64,000 nt of DNA from Alcanivorax sp. (GTDB lineage: Bacteria; Pseudomonadota; Gammaproteobacteria; Pseudomonadales; Alcanivoracaceae), in the NCBI GenBank assembly GCA_022449455.1, contig JAKUPL010000004.1:1-64000 (forward strand), written 5' to 3'. The position numbers and the translations under genes were made by a program. Positions 57,799 through 64,000 of this stretch are shown here, piece after piece (the stretch's first letter is position 1; each line of letters begins with the position of its first letter). The notes beneath the pieces were generated by a model, which searched no databases, was not told where the DNA came from, and worked only from the letters and a program-made list of their open reading frames with translations.

Positions 57799-58549
57799 CT
57801 GGATACTCAATCGGCGGGTGCTGCCGTGGCTGGTGACCCTGGGGACCTTCCTGCTGTGGGAGGGCGTGGTGCGCGGCTTCGCCATCAAAACCTTTATTCT
57901 GCCGCCGCCGTCGCTGATCGCCACCACCCTGGCGGCCCAGTGGGAGCCGATTCTGCAGCACTCCCTGCAAACGCTGATGACCACCCTGGTGGGGCTGGCG
58001 TTGGCGGTCGGTTTCGGCGTGGTGCTGGGGCTGGCGGTGGGCGCCAGCGAGAAGGTGTACGCCGGTCTCTATCCGCTGATGGTGGCCTTCAACAGCATTC
58101 CCAAGGTGGCGCTGGTGCCGATTCTGGTGATCTGGTTCGGCATTGGCACGGTGCCGGCGATTCTTACCGCCTTTCTGATTTCGTTCTTCCCGATCGTGGT
58201 CAACATCGCCACCGGCCTGGCCACGGTGGAGCCGGAACTCAACGATCTGATGCGTTCCCTGGGTGCCAACCGCCTCACGGTGCTGCGCAAGGTGGGCCTG
58301 CCGCGCACCCTGCCGTATTTCTTCGCCGCCTTGAAAGTGGCGGTGACGCTGGCCTTCGTGGGCTCGGTGATTTCCGAAACCGTGGCCGCCAACGCCGGCG
58401 TCGGCTACATGATGATGGTGGCCGGCAGCCGCTTCGAGGTGCCGCTGGTGTTCGCCGGCCTGGTGGTGGTGGGCGCCATGGGCATCGTGCTCTACCAGGC
58501 GTTCGAGTGGTTGGAGCGTCGCCTGACCTTCTGGGCGTTCCGCGGCTGA
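57791..58549 (+). CDS. NitT/TauT-type ABC transporter permease
   Basis: 252 residues with about six membrane segments and the EAA loop (RSLGANRLTVLRKVGLPRTL near 155-175) of SsuC/TauC permeases. ATG 57791 overlaps the ATPase gene by eight bases. Last gene of this operon, followed by a terminator. Confidence 0.92.
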   Translation: MADWILNRRVLPWLVTLGTFLLWEGVVRGFAIKTFILPPPSLIATTLAAQWEPILQHSLQTLMTTLVGLALAVGFGVVLGLAVGASEKVYAGLYPLMVAFNSIPKVALVPILVIWFGIGTVPAILTAFLISFFPIVVNIATGLATVEPELNDLMRSLGANRLTVLRKVGLPRTLPYFFAALKVAVTLAFVGSVISETVAANAGVGYMMMVAGSRFEVPLVFAGLVVVGAMGIVLYQAFEWLERRLTFWAFRG

Positions 58550-58555
58550 GGCGGT

Positions 58556-58585
58556 GCGCGCCGCTGGTGCGCGGCGCGCCGTTTT
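58556..58585 (+). terminator. terminator of the cyanuric acid transport/hydrolase operon
   Basis: GCGCGCCGC (58556-58564) and GCGGCGCGC (58571-58579), perfect 9-bp stem, 6-base loop, followed by CGTTTT. Confidence 0.8.
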
Positions 58586-58630
58586 GCACACAAGCAGTGC
58601 GCCCGGCCTTGAACGGGGAATGACGATTTC

Positions 58631-58663
58631 GCCGGAAACCCCTGTTTTAAAGGCGTTTCCGGC
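58631..58663. other. inverted repeat upstream of the sigma-54 promoter
   Basis: GCCGGAAAC (58631-58639) and GTTTCCGGC (58655-58663) are perfect 9-bp arms with a 15-base spacer, ending four bases before the -24 element. No T-run. It does not resemble the NtrC consensus, so it may be a site for another regulator or an RNA structure of the previous transcript. Confidence 0.55.
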
Positions 58664-58666
58664 AGA

Positions 58667-58682
58667 TGGCATGAAGGCTGCT
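58667..58682 (+). promoter_or_regulatory. sigma-54 promoter of the BMP transporter/amidase operon
   Basis: TGGCATGAAGGCTGCT matches TGGCACG-N4-TTGCW with two mismatches; the invariant GG and GC are ten bases apart. It lies 98 bases before the first gene. Confidence 0.72.
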
Positions 58683-58685
58683 TAC

Positions 58686-58696
58686 TTGTATACCAG
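58686..58696. promoter_or_regulatory. GntR box of the BMP transporter/amidase operon
   Basis: TTGTATACCAG is identical over 11 bases to the centre of the operator at 53640-53669, and sits at the same place relative to the -12 element (start of transcription). The outer palindrome arms of the first site are not conserved here. Confidence 0.65.
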
Positions 58697-58779
58697 CATG
58701 CATTCCAGGATGCACTCCACCTTCGCGCGCCGCCCGGCGGCGCCTTCCATCCAAGGTCAGTGTTAAAGGACGCCTCATC

Positions 58780-59889
58780 ATGTCGCACATCAATCGCCGA
58801 AACTTCATCAAGGCCGCCGGCCTGCTGGGCGCCGCCGCGGCGCTGCCGTTCAACCCGCTGCGCGCGGCGCAGAAGGAAATCACCGTGGGCTTCCTGTACG
58901 TGGGCGCCCGCGATGACTTCGGTTACAACCAGTCCCACGCGGAAGCCGCCGCCCTGGTCAAGAAGATGCCCGGGGTCACCGTGGTGGAACAGGAGAACGT
59001 GCCGGAGACGGTGGCGGTGCAGCGCGCCATGGAAGCGATGATTCGCCAGGATGGCGCCAGCCTGATTTTCCCCACCTCGTTCGGCTACTTCGACCCGCAT
59101 GTGCTGAAAGTGGCGCAGCGTTTCTCCGACACCCGCTTCGCCCACTGTGGCGGCCTTTGGGAGAAGGGCAAGCACCCCATGAACGTGGGCAGCTTCTTCG
59201 GCTACATCGACGAGGGCCAGTACCTCAACGGCGTGGTGGCCGGCCATATGAGCAAGTCGGCCAAGCTCGGCTTCGTGGCCGCCAAACCGATTCCCCAGGT
59301 GCTGCGCAACATCAACGCCTTCACCCTGGGCGCGCGCTCGGTGAACCCGGACATCACCACCTCGGTGATTTTCACCGGTGACTGGTCGATGCCGGTGAAG
59401 GAGGCGGAAGCCACCAACAGCCTGATCGACAGCGGCTGTGACGTCATCACCTGCCACGTGGACGGTCCCAAGGTGCTGGTGGAAACCGCCGAGAAACGCG
59501 GTGTCATGACCTGCGGCTACCACGCCAGCCAGGCGCAGCTGGCGCCGGAAGGCTACCTCACCGGCGCCGAGTGGAACTGGGTGACGCCCTACCAGGAACA
59601 CGTCAAGGCGGCGCTCAACGGCGAGCCGATGATCAATTTCCTGCGCGGTGGCCTCAAGGAAGGCTTCGTCAAAACCTCCCCCTACGGGCCGGCGGTCAGC
59701 GCCGAAGCGAAGAAGGACGCGGACGCGGTGAAAGCGAAGATGCTGAGCGGCGACTACGTGATCTTCGGCGGCCCGCTGAAGAACAACCGGGGCGAGGTGG
59801 TGATCGCCGACGGCACCGACTACCAGCAGACCGCCGTGGAACTGGAGCGCATGGACTACCTGGTGGAGGGCGTGCGTGGCCAGCTCTGA
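58780..59889 (+). CDS. BMP-family ABC transporter substrate-binding protein
   Basis: 369 residues. The N-terminus has a twin-arginine signal (NRRNFIKAAGLLGAAAALP), so export is probably by Tat. The mature protein is of the BMP/Med type: EITVGFLYVGARDDFGYNQS near 32-51, TSFGYFDPHVLKVAQ near 107, and FFGYIDEGQYLNGVVAGHMS near 145. BMP proteins usually bind nucleosides; clusters with amidases suggest small amides, biuret or ureides. First gene of the sigma-54 operon. Confidence 0.87.
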   Translation: MSHINRRNFIKAAGLLGAAAALPFNPLRAAQKEITVGFLYVGARDDFGYNQSHAEAAALVKKMPGVTVVEQENVPETVAVQRAMEAMIRQDGASLIFPTSFGYFDPHVLKVAQRFSDTRFAHCGGLWEKGKHPMNVGSFFGYIDEGQYLNGVVAGHMSKSAKLGFVAAKPIPQVLRNINAFTLGARSVNPDITTSVIFTGDWSMPVKEAEATNSLIDSGCDVITCHVDGPKVLVETAEKRGVMTCGYHASQAQLAPEGYLTGAEWNWVTPYQEHVKAALNGEPMINFLRGGLKEGFVKTSPYGPAVSAEAKKDADAVKAKMLSGDYVIFGGPLKNNRGEVVIADGTDYQQTAVELERMDYLVEGVRGQL

Positions 59890-59913
59890 TTTTCTGCACG
59901 GCGGGAGCCCGTC

Positions 59914-61035
59914 ATGTTGAAGCCCTGGCTCGGGCGGGCGGCGGTGCTGGCGTTGCCGGCGCTGCCCACGCTGCTGGCGATGCTGACCACGGCGGTGCTG
60001 TTCATCCTGTTTCTTCTGATCCAGGGGCAGCCCGCCTGGCAGGCCGGTCCGCTGGTGTTCGAAGGCGCCTTCGGTTCCATGTTCGCCTGGGAAAACACCC
60101 TGATGCGCGCCGCGCCGCTGATGCTCACCGCCCTGTGCGTGGCGCTGCCGGCCCGCGCCGGCCTGATCATCATCGGCGGTGAAGGCGCGCTGGTGCTCGG
60201 TGGTCTGGCGGCGGCGGTGACGCCGCTGTGGCTGCCGGCGTTGCCGGCCTGGCCGATGCTGATCGCCATGGGCGTGGCGGCGATGCTGGCCGGCGGCCTG
60301 TGGATCGGGCTGAGCGGCTGGCTGCGCCAGAAGCGCGGCGTCAACGAGACCATCGGCAGCCTGCTGCTCTCTTATATCGCGCTGGCCATTTTCCGCCATC
60401 TGGTGGAGGGGCCGCTGCGCGACCCCAACAGTTTGAACAAACCGTCCACGCCGCCGCTGGACAGTGGCTATCAGATCGGCGTGATCAGCGACAGCTTCTA
60501 TGTGCACTGGGGCCTGGTGGCCGGCGTGGTGACCTGCGTGCTGGCCTGGGTGCTGGTGCGCTACAGCGTGGTGGGTTTTTCCCTGCGCATCGTCGGCGGC
60601 AACCCGCGGACGCCGCGCATGCTGGGTCTGCCGGTGGACCGTCTGGTGCTGCTCACCTGCGTGCTGGGCGGGGCCGCTGCCGGTCTGGCCGGTATGTACG
60701 AAGTCAGCGCCGTGCAGGGCAGCGCCAATACCGCGCTGATCTCCGGCTACGGCACCGCCGGCATCCTGGTGGCCTTCGCCGCCCGCCATAACCCGCTGGG
60801 CATTATCGTCTGCGCGATTCTGCTCGGTGGCCTGGAGGCCAGTGGCGGTCTGCTGCAACGGCGCCTGGGGTTGCCCGACGCCACCACTCTGATCCTGCAG
60901 GGCATTCTGTTCATCAACCTGCTGGCCTGGGAGGCGCTCACCCGCCGCACTCTGGACTGGCGCCTATGGCTGCGCGGCCACTGGATCGCGGCCCCTTCAT
61001 CCCGCGCCGGAAGCACGGAGGTCAGCCATGGCTGA
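59914..61035 (+). CDS. BMP-type ABC transporter permease 1
   Basis: 373 residues, about nine membrane segments, with BPD_transp_2 features: PARAGLIIIGGEGALVLGGL near 82-100, NETIGSLLLSYIAL near 144-157 and RIVGGNPRTPRMLGLPVDR near 226-245. It pairs with the next permease; their genes overlap by eight bases. Confidence 0.88.
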   Translation: MLKPWLGRAAVLALPALPTLLAMLTTAVLFILFLLIQGQPAWQAGPLVFEGAFGSMFAWENTLMRAAPLMLTALCVALPARAGLIIIGGEGALVLGGLAAAVTPLWLPALPAWPMLIAMGVAAMLAGGLWIGLSGWLRQKRGVNETIGSLLLSYIALAIFRHLVEGPLRDPNSLNKPSTPPLDSGYQIGVISDSFYVHWGLVAGVVTCVLAWVLVRYSVVGFSLRIVGGNPRTPRMLGLPVDRLVLLTCVLGGAAAGLAGMYEVSAVQGSANTALISGYGTAGILVAFAARHNPLGIIVCAILLGGLEASGGLLQRRLGLPDATTLILQGILFINLLAWEALTRRTLDWRLWLRGHWIAAPSSRAGSTEVSHG

Positions 61036-61948
61036 GTCGGAACTGTCGATTTTTCTGCTGGCCTTGCTGGCCGGCGCCATCCGGGTGGGCACGCCGTTCC
61101 TGTTCGTCAGCCTGGGCGAATGCCTGACCGAGAAAGGCGGGCGCATCAACCTGGGCCTGGAGGGCATTCTGGTTACCGGGGCGATGACCGGCTACGCGGT
61201 GTCCTACCTGTCCGGCTCACCCTGGTTGGGGGTGTTCGCCGCCGGCCTGTCGGGCCTGGCCCTGGGGCTGGTGCATGGAGTGATCTGCTCGTTGCCACGG
61301 GTTAACGACATCGCCTTCGGTATCGCGCTGATCCTGTTCGGTACCGGCCTGGCGTTCTTCCTGGGCAAGGATTTCATCCAGCCCAGCGCCCCCATGCTGC
61401 CGTCCATCCCTCTTGGATTCTGGAGTGACGACACCCGGGTGCGCTCGGCGCTCAACGTCAATGTGCTGTTCTTTATCGGCGTGGCGCTGGCCTTCGTGTT
61501 GCATTGGAGCCTGCGCGGCACTCGCTGGGGGCTGATGCTGCGGCTGGTGGGTGACCACGAGGACTCCGCCCAGGCGCTCGGTTACCGGGCCGCCGGGGTG
61601 CGCATCGTGGCCACCGGCGTGGGCGGCTTCCTGGCCGGCGTGGGCGGCGCCTACCTGTCGCTGTACTACCCGGGCAGCTGGAACGAAGGCTTGTCCAGCG
61701 GCCAGGGCCTGATGGCGGTGGCGCTGGTGATCTTCGCCCGCTGGCAACCGATCAACTGCCTGTGGGCGGCGTTGCTGTTCGGTGCCGCCGGCGCCGTGGG
61801 CCCGGCCCTGCAGGCCATCGGCATTGGCTGGGGCTACTACCTGTTCAACGCCATTCCCTATGTGCTGACCCTGGCGGTGATGGTGATCACCTGCCGGCCG
61901 GACCGAACCCTCAGCGGCGCGCCCGGCGAACTCAGCCTGAACCGATAA
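61028..61948 (+). CDS. BMP-type ABC transporter permease 2
   Basis: 306 residues, hydrophobic. TEKGGRINLGLEGILVTGAM near 33-52 and RLVGDHEDSAQALGYRA near 174-190 match the second permease of nucleoside-type BMP systems. Together with the ATPase that begins at 63668 it completes the importer, the two enzymes being interposed. Confidence 0.88.
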   Translation: MAESELSIFLLALLAGAIRVGTPFLFVSLGECLTEKGGRINLGLEGILVTGAMTGYAVSYLSGSPWLGVFAAGLSGLALGLVHGVICSLPRVNDIAFGIALILFGTGLAFFLGKDFIQPSAPMLPSIPLGFWSDDTRVRSALNVNVLFFIGVALAFVLHWSLRGTRWGLMLRLVGDHEDSAQALGYRAAGVRIVATGVGGFLAGVGGAYLSLYYPGSWNEGLSSGQGLMAVALVIFARWQPINCLWAALLFGAAGAVGPALQAIGIGWGYYLFNAIPYVLTLAVMVITCRPDRTLSGAPGELSLNR

Positions 61949-61970
61949 CCCGACGAGAGAAGGTATTCCC

Positions 61971-62975
61971 ATGTCCAGCGGACTCTCCGGTTTGAACAAA
62001 ACCCCCAACGGCGTGGTGATGGGGCTGGCGCAACTGGCGCTGCCCGATCCGCGCACCCGCGATCAACTCTGGCAACAGACGCAACGCGTGGTCGAGATGA
62101 TCGGCAAGGCCCGGCGCAGCATGCCGGAGATGGACCTGATCGTGTTTCCGGAATATTCCCTGCACGGCCTGTCCATGGACACCTCGCCGGACATCATGTG
62201 CGACCTGGACGGCCCGGAAGTGGCGGTGCTCAAGCAGGCCTGCGTCGATCATAAAATCTGGGGCTGCTTCTCGATCATGGAGGCCAACCCCAACGGCAAC
62301 CCGTTCAATTCCGGTCTGATCATCGACGACACCGGCGCGCTGAAACTCTACTACCGCAAGATGCACCCCTGGGTGCCGGTGGAACCCTGGGAGCCCGGCG
62401 ACCAGGGCATCCCGGTGTGCGAAGGGCCCAACGGTTCCACCCTGGCGCTGATCATCTGCCACGACGGGATGTTCCCGGAGATGGCCCGGGAGTGTGCCTA
62501 CAAGGGCGCCGAGATCATGATCCGCACCGCCGGCTATACGGCGCCGATCCGCCACTCCTGGAAGATCACCAATCAGGCCAATGCCTTCACCAACCTGATG
62601 CAGACCGCCAGCGTTTGTATGTGCGGCTCCGACGGCACCTTCGATTCCATGGGCGAGGCCATGTTCGTCAATTTCGACGGCGTGCCGCTGGTGGAAGGCA
62701 GCGGCCGCGCCGACGAAATCGTCTGCTGCGAGCTGCGCCCGGACCTGGTGCGCGAAGCGCGCGAGCACTGGGGCGTGGAGAACAACATCTACCAGTTCGG
62801 TCACCGTGGCTACGTGGCGGTGAAAGGCGGCGCCGGCGATTGCCCCTACACCTATATGCGGGATCTGGCGGCGGGCCGCTACCGTCTGCCCTGGGAAGAC
62901 AGGGTGAAACACACCGATGGCCGCGCCTTTGGTTTCGCGCCGCCGGAGCGCACTTACACGCCAGGAGAGCATTGA
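61971..62975 (+). CDS. amiF: formamidase/aliphatic amidase (nitrilase superfamily)
   Basis: 334 residues, equal in length to Helicobacter AmiF. Nitrilase triad: Glu61 in FPEYSLHG, Lys130 in YRKMHPW and Cys163 in ICHDGMFPE. Further AmiF-like segments are [15 protein letters not shown] near 101-115, [19 protein letters not shown] near 268-286 and [12 protein letters not shown]. It hydrolyses formamide or a short amide to ammonia. RBS GAGAAGG. One base before the biuret hydrolase-like gene. Confidence 0.88.
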   Translation: MSSGLSGLNKTPNGVVMGLAQLALPDPRTRDQLWQQTQRVVEMIGKARRSMPEMDLIVFPEYSLHGLSMDTSPDIMCDLDGPEVAVLKQACVDHKIWGCFSIMEANPNGNPFNSGLIIDDTGALKLYYRKMHPWVPVEPWEPGDQGIPVCEGPNGSTLALIICHDGMFPEMARECAYKGAEIMIRTAGYTAPIRHSWKITNQANAFTNLMQTASVCMCGSDGTFDSMGEAMFVNFDGVPLVEGSGRADEIVCCELRPDLVREAREHWGVENNIYQFGHRGYVAVKGGAGDCPYTYMRDLAAGRYRLPWEDRVKHTDGRAFGFAPPERTYTPGEH

Positions 62976-62976
62976 T

Positions 62977-63666
62977 ATGAGCGAGCACTTCATCACCGCC
63001 GACCCTTATCCCTGGCCGTACAACGGCGACCTGCGCCCGGACAATACGGCGTTGATCGTGATCGATATGCAGACCGACTTCTGTGGTGAAGGCGGTTACG
63101 TGGACAGCATGGGCTACGACCTGTCCCTGACGCGGGCTCCCATCGAGCCGATCAAGAAGGTAATGGCGGCGCTGCGCGAACGGGGCTTTCTGATCATTCA
63201 CACCCGTGAAGGGCATCGCCCGGACCTGGCCGACCTGCCCGCCAACAAGCGCTGGCGCTCGCAACGGATCGGCGCCGGCATCGGTGACGCCGGCCCCTGC
63301 GGACGCATCCTGGTACGCGGCGAACCGGGCTGGGACATCATTCCGGAACTGGCGCCCCTGGACGGCGAGGTGATCATCGACAAGCCCGGCAAGGGCTCGT
63401 TCTGCGCCACCGACCTGGAGCTGATCCTCAATACCCGGGGCATCGACAACATCATTCTCACCGGCATCACCACCGATGTGTGCGTGCACACCACCATGCG
63501 CGAAGCCAACGACCGTGGCTTCGAATGCCTGCTGCTGGAGGACTGCTGCGGCGCCACCGACAAGGGCAACCACGACGCCGCCATCAAGATGGTGAAAATG
63601 CAGGGCGGGGTGTTCGGCAGCGTGGCCGATTCCGGCGCGCTGCTGGACGGCCTGGGAGCGATTTGA
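62977..63666 (+). CDS. biuH: biuret amidohydrolase-like cysteine hydrolase (isochorismatase family)
   Basis: 229 residues. Catalytic triad of isochorismatase-like hydrolases: Asp34 in [10 protein letters not shown] (Asp30 is the other candidate), Lys139 in [14 protein letters not shown] and Cys169 in [20 protein letters not shown] (residues given in part). The N-terminal [10 protein letters not shown] and [20 protein letters not shown] segments agree with my memory of Rhizobium BiuH, which turns biuret into allophanate; ureidoacrylate hydrolase RutB is the alternative, but no rut genes are present and the ring hydrolase and allophanate hydrolase are. RBS CAGGAGAG. Confidence 0.85.
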   Translation: MSEHFITADPYPWPYNGDLRPDNTALIVIDMQTDFCGEGGYVDSMGYDLSLTRAPIEPIKKVMAALRERGFLIIHTREGHRPDLADLPANKRWRSQRIGAGIGDAGPCGRILVRGEPGWDIIPELAPLDGEVIIDKPGKGSFCATDLELILNTRGIDNIILTGITTDVCVHTTMREANDRGFECLLLEDCCGATDKGNHDAAIKMVKMQGGVFGSVADSGALLDGLGAI

Positions 63667-63667
63667 G

Positions 63668-64000
63668 ATGCGTGCGCTGAAGCTGGAAACCATCGGCGCC
63701 AGCAAAACCTTCGGCACCTTTCGGGCCCTGGACAAGGTATCGCTGACGGTGCGGGCCGGCACCGTGCACGCCCTGCTCGGCGAGAACGGCGCCGGCAAAA
63801 GCACGCTGGTGAAGGGACTGGTGGGCTATGCGCCCCTGGACGACGGCAACATTCTGGTGGACGACCGGGAATACGCGGTGCGCCTGCCCCGGGACGCGCA
63901 CGGTCTGGGCATCGGCATGGTCTACCAGCATTTCACCGTGGCCCCCGGCCTCACCGTGGCGGAGAACCTGGTGCTGGCGCGGGGCGATCTGCCGGCGCGC
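63668..64000 (+). CDS. BMP-type (nucleoside/sugar-like) ABC transporter ATP-binding protein, partial
   Basis: Starts at ATG 63668, one base after the biuret hydrolase stop, and runs off the right edge; 111 codons are seen. Walker A GENGAGKSTLVKGL near 38-51 and the Q-loop segment GMVYQHFTVAPGLTVAENL near 81-99 (typical of the twin-ATPase proteins of BMP importers, full length about 500). It would energise the permeases at 59914-61948. Confidence 0.88.
   Translation, partial: MRALKLETIGASKTFGTFRALDKVSLTVRAGTVHALLGENGAGKSTLVKGLVGYAPLDDGNILVDDREYAVRLPRDAHGLGIGMVYQHFTVAPGLTVAENLVLARGDLPAR

Noticed and set aside
1..64000. tRNA, rRNA, CRISPR arrays, full insertion sequences or prophage
   Set aside because: None was seen. 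The only recombinase is the truncated integrase, and there are no spaced direct repeats of CRISPR type.

Overview
The window is high-GC, densely packed DNA from a hydrocarbon-degrading gammaproteobacterium. I think of the Alcanivorax/Alloalcanivorax group because of an AlkB alkane hydroxylase with a divergent AraC regulator, an AlkK-like acyl-CoA ligase, meta-cleavage genes, a MexEF-OprN-like pump and Pseudomonas-type REP elements. That assignment is inference; there is no rRNA in the window.

Layout. 1-2.3 kb: end of an aromatic meta-cleavage operon (dmpG end, dmpH, dmpI) and a porin. 2.4-8.1 kb: housekeeping and stress genes (glutathione transferase, CDF transporter, YqjD/YqjE-like pair, NAD-isocitrate dehydrogenase, CrcB, AraC regulator). 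8.4-15.3 kb: tripartite RND pump behind a SoxR-box-like promoter, then a class A beta-lactamase. 15.3-24.1 kb: TetR regulator and an operon for acetoacetate/short-chain acid uptake, CoA activation and thiolysis, with two matching operator candidates between them. 24.1-26.1 kb: MarR regulator divergent from a siderophore-interacting reductase, and a YchJ protein. 26.2-33.3 kb: acyl-CoA ligase, five-gene Liv-type ABC transporter and TetR regulator. 34-38 kb: Fur-box-controlled ECF sigma, FecR and TonB receptor signalling set. 38-41.7 kb: alkB and its regulator, chaC, pdxH.

41.7-47.4 kb is the accessory region. It has a truncated integron integrase under a LexA box, an attI-like core site, one cassette with an attC-like site, a SymE-like toxin on the opposite strand with a second LexA-like box and a structured leader, a lipoprotein gene plus the wreck of a paralogue, an exported DJ-1/PfpI protein, an AAA ATPase with an unknown partner, and a ParD-like/methionine aminopeptidase pair.

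47.5-64 kb reads as one nitrogen-scavenging island. A LysR regulator faces an operon of NitT/TauT-type transporter plus a cyanuric acid hydrolase-type ring amidohydrolase. A second operon (allophanate hydrolase, urea carboxylase, GntR regulator) and a third (BMP-type ABC transporter, formamidase-like amidase, biuret hydrolase-like protein, ATPase) each have a sigma-54 -24/-12 promoter candidate directly followed by the same 11-bp box, TTGTATACCAG. The proposed flow is cyanuric acid to (carboxy)biuret to allophanate to ammonia and CO2, with urea entering through urea carboxylase and simple amides through the formamidase. The shared box suggests that the GntR protein encoded in the urea operon gates both operons under nitrogen control. 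This is the most interesting system in the window.
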